This document shows positions 27,061 through 38,133 of a DNA stretch of 64,000 nt, piece after piece. The notes beneath the pieces were generated by a model that was given only the letters and a program-made list of their open reading frames with translations, was not told the origin of the DNA and ran no database searches. A program made the position numbers and the translations under genes. The stretch's first letter is position 1, and every line of letters begins with the position of its first letter. Source of the DNA: Prorocentrum cordatum (taxonomy: Eukaryota > Sar > Dinophyceae > Prorocentrales > Prorocentraceae); contig CAUYUJ010004313.1 in assembly GCA_963575745.1 (NCBI GenBank), forward strand, positions 98,795 through 162,794, read 5' to 3'.

Positions 27061-27413
27061 TGTAGAAAGCTCCGCCTCGAAAAAGGGCCCCGAAGGAGAC
27101 GTGCTCTGGACCCCAAGGCGAGGGTAAGCGTTGCGGGGGGGACCAGGCTCAGGGCGGAAAACGTCGGCCTGGCATCGGCGATACGTTGCCGAGAGATCGG
27201 CGATGGGCCCACGATGGCGGCATGGCGTGTTCCTGGGAGCGGGGTGGGCTATCGGGCCCATATCGGCGATCAGTGGGCGATTGGGGTTCGATGCGCTCCC
27301 CTCTGAGTCTGTCCCTCCGCAGCGTTGCCCCTGACCCAGAGCCTCCTCGGAACGAGCTTTCCATCCCGGGCCGTGGGTCGTTGGGCGGTCTCGGGCGCCT
27401 GAGCAGCCCCCCG
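27061..27413. other. no gene recognised
   Basis: GGCGAT/ATCGGCGAT-type short repeats at 27150-27290 (ATCGGCGATACGTTGCC, ATCGGCGATGGGCCC). Frames on both strands are not recognised. Confidence 0.4.
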
Positions 27414-27544
27414 CTGGCCATCGCTCGGACGTCCATTCCCTGTGCTTTGTTTGGTGTCGTGCCTGGTTTTCGCCGAATGATCAAGCATGATCCTCGTTGG
27501 TCCCCGCCGGAGGAAAAAAATGCACACGTCCGAGCGATGCCAAG
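27414..27544 (+). repeat. MITE-like repeat R3, copy 1
   Basis: Ends are inverted: TGGCCATCGCTCGGACGTCC at the left and, reverse-complemented, TTGGCATCGCTCGGACGTGT at the right. The interior is CGAATGATCAAGCATGATCC. Matches 39506-39636. Confidence 0.75.
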
Positions 27545-28860
27545 CCCGAGGGGCCGAAGACGGTGAGAAAGCTCGGGCCCCCCTCCCCTCAGGGTCCGCG
27601 CTCCTCGCGCCGACTGCCGACCCCGTGCCCGCTGCCCGCCTCGGCGGCCGACGGTCCCCCTGCCCTTTGTGGCCTCGGGCGCCCCGACCGCGGGGCATCA
27701 TTGGCGCACTGGTCGCGCACGCTCGGCGCCCGGGATCCCGGGCGCCGAACGTGCGCCGGGGTCAATCTGGGTGCGTGCTGCAGTGCGTGCGACAGGCGCA
27801 CGGGGGGCAGCAGGCATGCACGCCGCGGCCTTCCCTTACGTCGCCGAGAGCCGGTGGCTGCTCCGTGGTGCGCCCTGCAGCGGCGGGGGGGGTCTCACTC
27901 GCTGCCACGCCACGTCTGTCGTCCCCGAGACGGCGCAGGACGGCGCCGCATGTTCGTGTGCTGCCTGCGCTGCAGCGCACGGACCAACGCTTGCGGAAGC
28001 GCGTGCTCTGCTCGGGGCCTCTTCCAGCGGATGCTGCTCGCTGCCTGCCTCGGCGCCGCCGTCATGCGTTCCCTCGCCGTGGCTCCGCGCTGCTGGTTCC
28101 TGCGGGGGCGACGAGCGGGGAGGATAGCCCGAGAGAAAAAAACACGCGCATCCAGTGGCGCCAACGGCCCATGTCTTCGGCGAGGCTCCCCAGCGAATGC
28201 TCGTATTGCCCGCCCCTGGCCTACTTGCCCCCTATCGTCGCATCCGATGCTTCACGCTGGCTCCACCCCATGCTCAGCGCGCCCTGATCTGGCCCGATCG
28301 CCCTCGCTTGGAGGCAACCACAGGGCGTCTCTCCCTGCCCCCGGCTGAAGTTATCCCCAGACCCCGACGCCTGTTATTTGGACGTGGGCTGACGTCAAGC
28401 CTCAGATCCATTGAAAAACATTGACGCGTGGACCGAACGAGTCCAGACAACGAGCGGATCGAGGGACCCGAAAAGCGAACCCGACATGGACCGACCGAGG
28501 ACGCCCAAAGGGCTTCGAAACCGCGCAGGGACAAATAGCCTGGCAAGCTCATCAAATGAATGCTTCAAATAAACACGAACTCTCATCACCCTCGACGTCG
28601 CGATTTTTTCACAACGTGGACCCGCAGAGGTCTCGACCTGTTTCCCCCGGGACAAGCTCGTCCTCCTGAGCCGTTTTGCTCACAGCCCCATGCAGGGCCT
28701 GCCGAGGGCCCCCCGGGGCGCGACAACGGCCGCGGGCCTCCCGTCGGGATTCTGGCCACACGACGCGCGCGAGTGGGTCTGCTGGCTCGAGCACCGGCCC
28801 CCGGCGGCCGCCCGGGCCCTGGACCGGAAACTGGAGCATAGACATTATATACCAGCGGCG
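27545..28860. other. GC-rich stretch, no gene recognised
   Basis: Long overlapping Arg/Ala/Pro frames occur on three frames at once, typical of GC-rich non-coding DNA. No domain, RNA or repeat family is recognised apart from R9-like short matches near 28410. Confidence 0.4.
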
Positions 28861-29540
28861 GGCTGTCTTTAATCCCCGGACTTTTTGGGGGGTCTGGGGG
28901 CGACGTCGGGGTGGTGTGGGGTAATACCTTCTGTTTCCGCTTCCCGGGGAATCAGCGAAAAATGTTTACGCCAGGATCCGGGATCCGCTTTCCTGTGCTA
29001 GTGTCAGTGCATGGCCGGAAGACGCGTCGGTGTATAGCGTTCGTTTCCCTACAGCTGGACCGAGACCCGCCGCCCCGGGCCTCGCCCGGCCGTGGCGGAG
29101 AGTGACCCGCCCCCAGCAGCGCTAGCGGCCCCCCGAGGCCTCGCGAGCGCCGCCGAGCGCCGCCGCAAGTAAGGCGGCCGAGGGGACGCCGCGCACTCCA
29201 GCGGCCACCGCACCGGCGAGCGCGCGTGCCCCGAGTGCCCGCGGCCGACGAGGCAGGCTCCGCCGCGCGCGCGCGTGCGCGCGCGCTCGGCCCCCAGGTC
29301 GGGGAGTTGCCAGAGGTGCCCCTGGCCCAAGGTGCCCCGAGATTTCTGGGGAGGCCTCCACAGCCAAACACGCTCGCGCCGTGTTCAGACACGACGGGAG
29401 GCGTTTGGCCGTTGTCGGCCCCTGCCCCTGCATATTGGGGCCCTCGCGGGGCCCAAGGGCCATCGAACTACGGATCGGGGTGAAAAACAAGACCTGGGGA
29501 ACGAGTCGGGACTTCCCGGGACCCCGTATTAGGGAAACCA
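28861..29540. other. no gene recognised
   Basis: GC-rich, with a (CG)n-like run CGCGCGCGCGTGCGCGCGCG near 29265-29287. No coding domain recognised. Confidence 0.4.
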
Positions 29541-29544
29541 ATGG

Positions 29545-29706
29545 GTACCGATACTTTCACTCCCCCGACCTCTCCAGGGGTGCGTTCTGACCAGAATTTC
29601 GAGGCCAGTCCAGCGGTGGCGACGAGGGCCACCCAGGAATGCCAAAAGAGGGAAAACGAGGGAAGGGTAGCCCCGTGTCGGTACCCTTTCCTCCTCTGGC
29701 GTAGCC
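29545..29706 (+). repeat. dispersed repeat R7, copy 3
   Basis: GTGCGTTCTGACCAGAATTT, CCAGTCCAGCGGTGGCGACG and GAGGGAAGGGTAGCCCCGTG; the best-preserved R7 copy. Confidence 0.7.
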
Positions 29707-30162
29707 CAACAACAAAGACACAGGATGTCTGGGGAGCACCCCTCACGAGCCCATGGAGGGTTACAGGGACGCCTGGGCCAGCTGCACATTTCCAGCTTCA
29801 GGGCCCGTAGCCGAAACGAAGCCACACGCGAACCGCAGGAAAACTCACACGCTACGACCACAGAACATGTGACGAAGTCTCAAGCGGGAGTCACATTCCC
29901 CAAAATAACTAGGACTCCAGGGTGGAGCGAGAAGGACACCCTGGGCAAGGCATGCCCTCTGCCCACGCCCAGGACGCCAGTTTTGCTGGCACAACGTCGA
30001 CCCCAAAAATCTAAACCAGAGTCGCCAGAGGCTGGTGCTAGCGAGAAACCTACCGCCGTGCTTCTTCGGGACCCGAGGGGCTCTGGGGGCTCCAGAGGGT
30101 GGAGCGGGAAGGACACCCTGGGCGAGGGACGCCGTCTGGCAAGCTCGACCCTCGGGGATCTT
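29707..30162. other. no gene recognised
   Basis: Contains two diverged GGTGGAGCGAGAAGGACACC/GGTGGAGCGGGAAGGACACC units (about 29918 and 30098). No gene recognised. Confidence 0.4.
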
Positions 30163-30380
30163 CTGACCCGGGTCAAGCCAGACCCAGGTCAGCCAGGCCT
30201 TGCAGAATCCTGCAAGATCCTGCATCCAAACCCGGGTCAATGCGAAGGATCCTGCAAGATCCTGCAGGACCCTGCACCCAAACCGGGGTCAATGGGAGCC
30301 TGGCCCTGCAAGATCCTGCAAGATCTGGCGCTCTGGCTGACCACCGTCTGCATTGACCCCCGTCTCAAGGCTCCCGAGAC
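30163..30380 (+). repeat. R10 repeat block with ATCCTGCAAG reiterations
   Basis: Opens with GACCCGGGTCAAGCCAGACC, then ATCCTGCAAGATCCTGCA reiterated with CCGGGTCAATG units, and ends TCAAGGCTCCCGAG. The same pieces in the same order occur at 5813-6665, interrupted there by R4/R9 and R2. Confidence 0.65.
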
Positions 30381-30529
30381 CCCCCTGCCCGCACTGCGCC
30401 GGGCCTCGTCGCTCAGCAGGCCGGAGCGCTTCACGCGGCACTCGGGCGGTCGGGCGGGGGGGAGAGAAGGCGGGCGGGGGGCGCTGCGGTGTGCGGCGGC
30501 AGCACGGGGCCCTCCTCTGGAAGCCATGG

Positions 30530-30557
30530 GAGCGTCGTCGTATCGTCGTCGTCTGCT

Positions 30558-30588
<31 letters not shown>

Positions 30589-31040
30589 GGTCGTCGGCAG
30601 CGGCGTCGGCAACGGCGGCATTGGCGTCGGCGGCGGCGGCGCGGCGGCCGCTTCGGGGTCGGCGGCGGCGGCGCGGCGGCCGCGTCGGGGTCGGCGTCGG
30701 CATCGTCGGCGGCGGCGGTGGCTTCGGCGTCGGCGTTTGCGTCGGCGTCGGCGTCGGTGTCGTCCGCGGCGGCGTCGGCGTCGTCGTCGGCGTCCCTCGG
30801 CGGCCCAGGGATCGCTCCTTGTGTAGCCAGGGAAGGCGGTCCGTCGCCGTCATCATTATCATCGTCGTCGTCGTCGTCGTTCGTCGCCACCGCCGTTGTT
30901 GTCGTCGTCGTCGTCGTCCGTCGTCGTCGGTCGTCGTCGTTGTCGGTCGTCGTCGTTGTCGGTCTTTGGCGAAGTCCGTTGTCATCGTCCTCGTCTTCGG
31001 CATCGTCGTCGGTGTCCTCGTCCTCGTCGATGTCGCCTAG
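30530..31040 (+). repeat. TCG/GTC-rich trinucleotide tract
   Basis: About 500 bases of CGTCGT, GGCGGC and GGCGTCGGCG units with TCATCATTATCATC patches. The long Ser/Val or Asp/Thr frames here are artefacts. Confidence 0.85.
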
Positions 31041-31294
31041 GGATCCCTGGTTTCGGGACTCAGTGGGACTTCTTGGGGATGGGGGGTGTCGCTTCTCCTT
31101 GCTCCCAGCCCTCCCGAATCCCACTGCCCTGCAAAAAGCAAGGGTCCAGCAACAACGGAAGCACGGTCGGGGAAGATCAGACTTTCGAAACGGAAAAGGC
31201 GAATGGAGCGGCGAGCCGCGCGATCCTCTGGCGATTGTCGGAAGCGTGCGGTAGCGAGCAAACTTGGAAAACGTAATGGACGCCTCTCCCCATC

Positions 31295-31840
31295 CTATCG
31301 CACTCCCCCGAAATCCGCTTCATACCCAGACAAACCTTCAAAAACCACATGGGATCCCAAAGGGGATTGATCCAAAAATCCCAGTTGGGAGATTATTAGG
31401 GAACCCGTCGGACATCCATGGGAAACTCGATAGACTCTTGTTAGAGGCCGTTGAAAATTAAAAGATCCACCAGAATCAATGAGGCTAGGAGGTTTCCCCA
31501 GAAACTCCTTCTGCAGACGGTGAGCACCCCAGAATCCCGCAGGGGCACCACTATAAACGTGTCGAATAACCTCAAAACCTAAATGCACCTCCCCTCTCTC
31601 ATCCTCCCGCATCCATTCTCTGGAGGCTCGGCTCGACTCTACCTTGGTTTCAGCAGCCTTCGTGCCACCAAGAGGAAGAGTGATGCACAGCCAAACTAGC
31701 ACGACTTCCTCGGCCAATGCTGTCGTGCATCGTGGCCTCTCGGGCTTATCCCCACGCCTCCCTCCGCCACTCGCTGGCCACCTCGCCTGCGCTCCCCGGC
31801 CGCACTGCCCGACTCCGCGCCTCCCTGGCCGCGGCCCCAA
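31295..31840 (-). CDS. possible hypothetical protein, unrecognised
   Basis: A 181-codon minus-strand frame. The first 40 codons are Arg/Gly-rich and look like GC-rich noise. From about residue 41 the composition becomes protein-like: a hydrophobic stretch VVLVWLCITLPLGG, then a charged part (RASREWMREDERGEVHLG), a Gly/aromatic part (YSGAPAGFWGAHRLQKEFLG) and FEGLSGYEADFGGVR before the stop. The region has lower GC than its neighbours. The hydrophobic stretch could be a signal or membrane segment if a start lies just upstream. No family recognised, no splice signals resolved. Confidence 0.3.
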   Translation of the reverse strand: MGPRPGRRGVGQCGRGAQARWPASGGGRRGDKPERPRCTTALAEEVVLVWLCITLPLGGTKAAETKVESSRASREWMREDERGEVHLGFEVIRHVYSGAPAGFWGAHRLQKEFLGKPPSLIDSGGSFNFQRPLTRVYRVSHGCPTGSLIISQLGFLDQSPLGSHVVFEGLSGYEADFGGVR

Positions 31841-32112
31841 AAACTACCGCGGCTTGGCACGGTACACTGGGAGCCAGTCCACAAGAAGCCTTCCACAAGA
31901 AGCCACACCCATCGACTGTTGGTGTGGAAACGTCACGCCTTCCACAGCAAAACCATCGAAACCCAAGAAACCCAGGGCACCCTCCACTGTACAGAAGAAC
32001 AAACACACACGATCATAAGTGCCTTGGGGCACATCCTTCGTCGACCCATGAGGGTCTAGGGCGTGCCCCGGGTCTTCTGTGGGTCCCTGAGGCGATCGGG
32101 GGAGACAGCACG

Positions 32113-32263
32113 AAGCCAGGACGAGGACAGAATCGGGTCAGGGTAACTCGAGAATTTCTGATATCCCGCGGCTCTGGGGGATGTCATGTCTCGGGCGCCG
32201 CAACTTCTCAGAGCAATCTGGAACGCTCCGGAACGGATTTATCCTCGTCCCAGGCCCCCCGAG
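32113..32263 (+). repeat. dispersed repeat R6, copy 3
   Basis: CCAGGACGAGGACAGAATCG, GCGGCTCTGGGGGATGTC, ACTTCTCAGAGCAATCTGGA and CGGATTTATCCTCGTCCC; ends approximately inverted. Confidence 0.7.
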
Positions 32264-32769
32264 GTTAAGGCATTTCCGTGCAGCACACGCTGGCAAGCCG
32301 ATACCTCATTTGATGTGCCTACAGTCGGACTCGATTGGACAGGACACGCGAGAGGACACAAGACCCTTCCAAGGGCCACATTGCCATAGGAATGCAGGAG
32401 GCATGGGTCGCGAGACGCAGGACACAAGGGTACCCTTGACTTGGCAGGGTCGACCTACTAGTCTGGGCCGACGGTATGCACGTGCACGACATGCGAGCAA
32501 CCATTCGGCCTCGCTGCTGGCCGCCCAACCTGCACGCCGGAGGGCAGCCTGCGCCACTGCCGACGCAACCCCTCGCCCGCACTCGGGCCGTCTGCCCCGC
32601 GCACCCGCCTGGTCACGGTTGTCACGTCGTCCAAGCGGTCGCTGCTGCGCCTCTCTGTTCCCACGGCCAGCCTGCTGGTCGCGTCTGAAAAGACAGCGCG
32701 AATCGGTCGCTGGTGTGTTCTTTTCCAACCGTGTTCGGTGCTGGACGAATTGGACATACGCTATGACGT
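32264..32769. other. no gene recognised
   Basis: Frames on both strands are open over about 170 codons, but none has a recognisable motif. Confidence 0.4.
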
Positions 32770-33515
32770 TATGGCCTGCCACCTGCCGTGATGTCAGAAT
32801 GTACTCTCCCCTGCTATGTTGTACCACGTCCATCTCTAATCAGTACAATGATACTTACTAGTACCCCGTCATGTTACGTACTTTGATGGTCCTGTGTGTT
32901 CGCTTGTGTTCGGCATCACCACCAAATTTGATCCAAACCTAATAGTATGTAATGTCCTGACGTTGCACCCGTAGTTTCACTCTCGTTGGCGTTTGTCGTA
33001 TTGCACTCTTGGTATAATGTTGTACTCCATCTTAGTTATGTGGTACACCCTCTTTTCGCATGCCAAACATGTGGGTTAATACTACATGTGCGCTGTGATA
33101 GGTGTGTTCATTTGCTCGTCAACGGTTATGGCGTGTTACTATCGATGGGTTCCCGGTCGCGTTCTTTACTACATGTAACACTTGTGTGACAGTATAGGTG
33201 TTCCGTGCTGCTGTATTAACAATGACTCATGTCTGTTGCACTATGGTATGTGTTGCTCTGGCATGTGATACTCTTCGATTACAACTAAAAAAGATCATGG
33301 TGTGCTGTGGTCGTTGCCGTATGGGCAGCGATCATAGCACAACTATGTAACATGCTCCTTTGTTGTGATATGATATACTCTAGTAAACCCTGGCCTGTCG
33401 AAGTCTGCGTTGACATGTTGTGGTGCAGAAGGGGTTGCGATGATCTTATATGACATACCTATACGACCACCCTTCGGGTGATCAGGAGGTTGTGGAGGGG
33501 GAGAAAAAGGGGAAC
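32770..33515. other. AT-richer block, no gene
   Basis: Visibly lower GC than the rest of the window, rich in GTTGTACTCC, TGTGGTAC and CATGTGATAC words. Only short ORFs. It abuts the compound satellite at 33.52 kb. Confidence 0.5.
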
Positions 33516-33519
33516 TAAC

Positions 33520-34160
33520 ATCTGACTCAATCGATCTCACGATCGATCTCACTCAACGGACCACCACGGGACACTACGGGATAACTTGTCGATCTCACTA
33601 TCGATCTCACTCAACGGACATCAAGGGATACCACGGGTCACCACGGGACACCACAGGACACCGCGGAACACCTCTCGATCTCACTATCGGTCTCACTATC
33701 GGTCTCACTATCAATCTCATTCAAAGGGACACCACGGGACACCACGGGACACCTCGGGAGACCACATCGACCTCAATATCGATCTCAGTATCGATCTCAC
33801 TCAACGGGACACCACGGGACACCACGGAACGCCTGTCGATCTCAGTATCGATCTCACTATCGATCTCAATTTTTGGGACACCACGGGACCACTCCGGGCA
33901 CCACATCGATCTCAGTATCGATCTCACTATCGATCTCACTATCGATCTGACTCAACGGGACACCACGGGACACCACGGGACACCACGGGACACCTGTCGA
34001 TCTCACTATCGATCTCACTATCATTCTCCTTTTTTTGGGACCCCACGGGACACCTCGGGGCACCACATCGATCTCAGTCGATCTCATTATCGATCTCACT
34101 ATCGATCTCACTGAACGGGACACCACGGGACACCACAGGACACCAACAGGACACCAACGG
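33520..34160 (+). repeat. compound satellite: 12-bp ATCTCACTATCG and 10-bp CGGGACACCA units
   Basis: Blocks of (TCGATCTCACTA)n alternate with blocks of (CGGGACACCA)n, joined by CTCAACGGGACA or CATCTCGATC, about eight times. The long plus-strand frame (Ile-Asp-Leu and Thr-Thr-Gly-His repeats) is a product of the repeat. Confidence 0.85.
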
Positions 34161-34330
34161 GACACCGCGCGGCACCTGCCGCCGGAGGAGTCACAATTGG
34201 TCCGGCCGCGGCCCCGCCACAGGAGGATTTTTGGACACCAGCGGGACACCGGCGGGACATCGCGCGGCACTGGCCGCCGGATGAGCAACATTTGGTCCGG
34301 CCGCGGCCCAGCCACAGGAGGATTTCCTCT
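34161..34330 (+). repeat. 95-bp tandem duplication
   Basis: Two copies, from GACACCGCGCGGCACCTGCC (34161) and GACATCGCGCGGCACTGGCC (34256), each ending TCCGGCCGCGGCC..GCCACAGGAGGATTT. It continues the CGGGACACC units of the satellite. Confidence 0.75.
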
Positions 34331-34439
34331 CGCACGCCCACGCAGCTTCGCCTCGCCCGCACGCACGCACGGCACGCACGGCACGAACCCGAAACCGAAA
34401 TCGATTTCCCGGTAGGGGGGGTCTCCGTTTCACGTCGGA

Positions 34440-34800
34440 CTCACCCCCCAACCTCCGACCATGGTATGGTATGCTATGCGATGATCTGTGGTATGATGCA
34501 GTGTCAGGCTGTGGTATGCTTTCTGTGTTGTGTGATGTGATTTTATGTTATGCCGGACCTCGCCAAACATGTTATTATGATGTGATGGAGTGCGTGTGCT
34601 ACTGTAGTGGTAGCAAGAATAAACAAGTATGTAAATTCATGATTTGCTCTACTATTATTAAACATGCCATGGCTCGCTGTGCTATGAGATGTGTTGTGAG
34701 GCTACGCTATGATGTACGTGCCTGTTTGTGCTGCGCGTTCTTGAAATGGATCTTGTACGCCTGGAGAGCATGACGCCGCGACGCCTTCCCCTCGGGGCTA
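34440..34800. other. AT/TG-rich block, no gene
   Basis: ATGGTATGCTATGCGATGAT and GTGTTGTGTGATGTGATTTT words, a composition like 32770-33515 on the other side of the satellite. Confidence 0.5.
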
Positions 34801-34813
34801 GCTGGTATGCAGA

Positions 34814-34925
34814 GTGTCGTCATTCGTCGAGGACGCGAAGCGGGACCCTCTGGGATTCCTGGGATCCTGCGGGGTCCTGCGACCCGGTGTCGTCATTCGT
34901 CGAGGACGCGAGGCGGGACACGCAA
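34814..34925 (+). repeat. tandem duplication, about 73-bp period
   Basis: TGTCGTCATTCGTCGAGGAC followed by GCGA(A/G)GCGGGAC occurs at about 34815 and 34888. Confidence 0.7.
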
Positions 34926-35279
34926 GGAATCTTGCCGACCTCATGGCCCTGGCGATGACATCCGCGCAAACACACACACACACACACACCTCTTTCATCC
35001 GGGACACATTTCTAGAAGGGCCAACAACTGCTAAGCCCTTGCACCCGGGTGGCGGATCCAGTGGCCTTTGGCCCATCCCACCATCGAGCCTTTGCCGTGG
35101 GCCAGAGGTGGGACGCAGAAAGAAACATTGATACTATGTGTTTATGTTCGTCACGCATGTCCGACCCGAACACGTCGTACAATCATATCAGGGCAAATTG
35201 CTGCCCACGTAATATCTGTAAGGGCTTCGCCCCGATGCCGCCGGCCCCCGTCTCTTAGACTGGGACTTGCCGGAGTAGT

Positions 35280-35522
35280 ACGAGGAGGAGGAGGAGGAGG
35301 AGGAGGAGGAGGAGGAGGAGAGGGAGGGAGGGGAAAGAAGGGAAGGAGGAAGGCGAGGAGGACGAGGAGGATGAGCATGAGGAGGACGAGGAAGGGAAAA
35401 GAGGGGAAGGATGCTGAGGAAGAGGAGGAGGAGGAGGAGGAGGAGGAGGAGCAGGAGGAGGAGGAGGGGAAGGAGGAGGAGGAGGAGGACGAGGAGGAGG
35501 GAGGGGAAGGAGGAGGAGGGAC
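35280..35522 (+). repeat. AGG/GAG microsatellite
   Basis: (GAG)n with GGGAAGGAAGG and GATGAGCATGAGG interruptions; explains the long Glu-rich and Ser-rich frames. Confidence 0.9.
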
Positions 35523-36357
35523 GAGTTCTATTCCCCGCCGAAAGACCCCCTGCGGTGAACCAGGAGGCCTCCTGGAGGCCTCCTGCCACCCTCCGACTTT
35601 CTTCATGGCGGGCCTACCCTCCCGAGCCAGGGCCCCACCGGCAGGAAGGGTGCGGCGGCGCTCCAGCCCCAGAGAGGGTCCAGAGGGGGAACCTGGACGG
35701 ACATCTCGGGCCGTCCACCCCCAACCGCAGCCAGGCCGCCGAAGAGCTCCCAAGAGGGCCCCAGGAGGCCCCCCAAGAGGTGCAGCAGCTGCTTCCAAAA
35801 CGCCCCCGAGACGCCTCCCACGAGACCCCGTCCGCCGTCCGCGTGGCCTCAGACCCGCAGCCCCGCCGGGCGGCCGCCCGCGGCCTTCAGGCCGTCGAAG
35901 TAGCGGCTGCCCTTGGCGACGGTCACGCAATTGGCCATGGCGGCCGCCTCCTGCGCCGCGCCGCCGCTTTTCCCGGCGCACCGCGGGGGGAAGCAGCCAC
36001 GAACGGCGCACCCATCCGTATTTGCAGCCTCGCGGTCCGGGTTCCGGGGCGCGATCCCGCGGGCGCGCGGTCGCACGCACACGTTCCGAGCGGGGCATGG
36101 CATCCGCGGGAAAACGCCCCGCGTCCGCGGGGTCGCGGCCGGGGCAGGGGCCGCGAGGCCGCGGATGGGTCCCACCGCCAGCCCAAACGGCGAGCAGAAG
36201 TCGGGCGTAGCCCCGCACGCATTCGAATGCCCACACTTGGTCCTCGTACTGCTCGAATCTTCCCCCCCGTCCTCCTCCGCATCCTGATCGGCGTCGTCAT
36301 CCTTCTCCTCGTCCTCCTCCTCATCCTCCTCGTCTTCCTCCTACTCCAGCTCGGTTT
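35523..36357. other. no gene recognised
   Basis: GC-rich, CCGCGG-dense, with frames open on several strands. A CTC-rich patch lies at 36280-36350. No domain recognised. Confidence 0.4.
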
Positions 36358-36516
36358 CCTATCGGTTGCGCCGTAGGTTGCGCCCTCGGAGGCTGAGAAT
36401 AAAACCGTCTCCTATCGGTTGCGCCATAAGTTGCGCCCTCGGCGGCCGAGAATAAAACCGTCTCCTACCTGTTGCGCCATAGGTCGCACCCTTGGCGGCC
36501 GAGAATAAAAACCTTC
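36358..36516 (+). repeat. 53-bp tandem repeat, three copies
   Basis: Units start at 36358, 36411 and 36464 with CCTATCGGTTGCGCC (CCTACCTGTTGCGCC in the third) and end CGAGAATAAAACCGTCT. Period exactly 53 bp; copies differ at a few bases. Confidence 0.9.
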
Positions 36517-38130
36517 GCGTAACGGGCGCGACCAGTATGTTCAGTTCAGTCAATTTCAGTTCAGTCAGTTTACCTCGCGAGCAACAATTTCGGGCTACGC
36601 CCGAACAAAAACCAAAACGCCGTTTAGCTCGCGTCCTGCCTTCTCAGAAGGCGGCGACTCCTCTCAGACGCCCTCGCGCCTTTTGCGAGGCTCTCCGCGG
36701 CTTCGAGTGAGGTTAAGGAAGCTTCTCCGAGGGCTGGAGGCCGTCTCAGACTTCTCTAAGGATGACCGCGCAGATGTTCACCGTCACTTTCTCTGGTTCA
36801 ATGCTTTAAGAGGGGGGCGGAGGACGAAGGGCGACGAGGACGAAAAGGCCAACGCGACGGAGGAGGGGGATGGGGAAGGCTGGGGATGTGGAGGAGGAGG
36901 AGGAGCAGGAGGAGGAGGAGAAAGGAGGAGGAGGAGGAGGAGGAGGAGGAGGAGCCCAACGTAGAGAGGAGGCGGAGGAGGCAGAGGCCGGGCGTACCAA
37001 AGGAAGGTCCATCCACAGCTATCGATCGACGGGACGGGCCCCCGCACTGCGCGGGATGTCCGCTGCGAGACGCGCAGGCGCGGGCGAAGCCCGCCGCCTC
37101 GGAATCCGAGGGCACCCATCCGCCTAACCCTCTGCGTTTTTTTGATGGGCTAATTTTCCACCGCCACTACCATATCTGGGACGGGTGAGAAGGGAGGATG
37201 AGGAGGTTCTTCTCCTCCTCCTCCTCCTCCTCCTCCTCCTCCGCCTCCGACCCCTCCTACAGGTAGTGGTGGTGGATGGGCCCATCATTTTTCCTGGAGG
37301 AGGCGATGGAAGAGTTCAAAGGACAGCGACAAACCGCAGCCAGAGGAAGGGCGCGCGGACGACGGCGGCGGCGTGCGCCAGCAGCCAGGGCCGCCGGGGC
37401 AAGGAGTCCCAGGGCACCTCGCGCAGTGAGCGAGAGGGTCTTTCGGGCATCACAGCCCAGGGCATGTCGGGGGTCGGGCGCAAGCACCGAAGCTCTAGGG
37501 TGGAGCTCCCGGCGGGGCCACGAAACGCGTGAGCGGTACGCCATGGTGGGGCGATGATGATGACGATAAAGGCGATGAGGAGGAGGTAAAGGACGACGAC
37601 GAGGAAGACGACGACGACGACGACGACGAGTGGGGAAGGGCGATGTGGAGGGGAGGGGGGGGAACACCCAAGTGGGAAGGAATAAGAGTTCGGGAAGGAG
37701 GGTCGCTCGGACGAGGAGGACAAGCAGTTGAACGAAGGTAGGAAGAACGGCGGGGAGAGGGAAGGAGGCGGAGGAGGACGAGGAAAAAGGAGACGAAGAT
37801 CAGGACGAAAAAGACGCCGAGAACGATGAAGGAGAGGTTGAGGGCGACGATAACGACGACGAAATCAGAGGCCTACAGGATCAATCCTGACGACGAAGAG
37901 GGTGTCAGGGAAGAGAGAAACGAGGAGGAGGTGGACAAGGAGAGGGAGCGAGGAGTTTGATCGGCGGGGGACCCTTGACGCCCGAGACAAATGTCCAACA
38001 CACACACACACACATCGCAACTCCCGGCCCGCGGACACGCAAAACCAGGCGAGTCACTGGTATGGCATCCTCTGTTTGCAGCGTCGACGATCAAACGCGC
38101 GCCGACCGGTGAGGACCAGGCAGCCTGGAT
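36517..38130. other. no gene recognised; several GAG/GAC microsatellites
   Basis: GGA tracts at about 36885-36955, a CTC tract at 37209-37245 and GACGAC tracts at 37590-37630 and 37840-37865. TTCAGTTCAGTCA repeats at 36538-36570 and ACACACAC at 37998-38013. No coding domain. Confidence 0.45.
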
Positions 38131-38133
38131 AGA

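Noticed and set aside
30237-31124. Asp/Thr/Arg-rich long frame, looking like an acidic repeat protein
   Set aside because: It is the reverse strand of the TCG trinucleotide tract; frames on the other strand are open as well.
33586-34284. 232-codon plus-strand frame of His/Ser/Thr/Asp repeats
   Set aside because: Entirely the 12-bp and 10-bp satellite; unit shifts change the frame between blocks.
35068-36236. 360-380 codon frames on both strands
   Set aside because: Both are anchored in AGG repeat and GC-rich sequence and no domain is visible.
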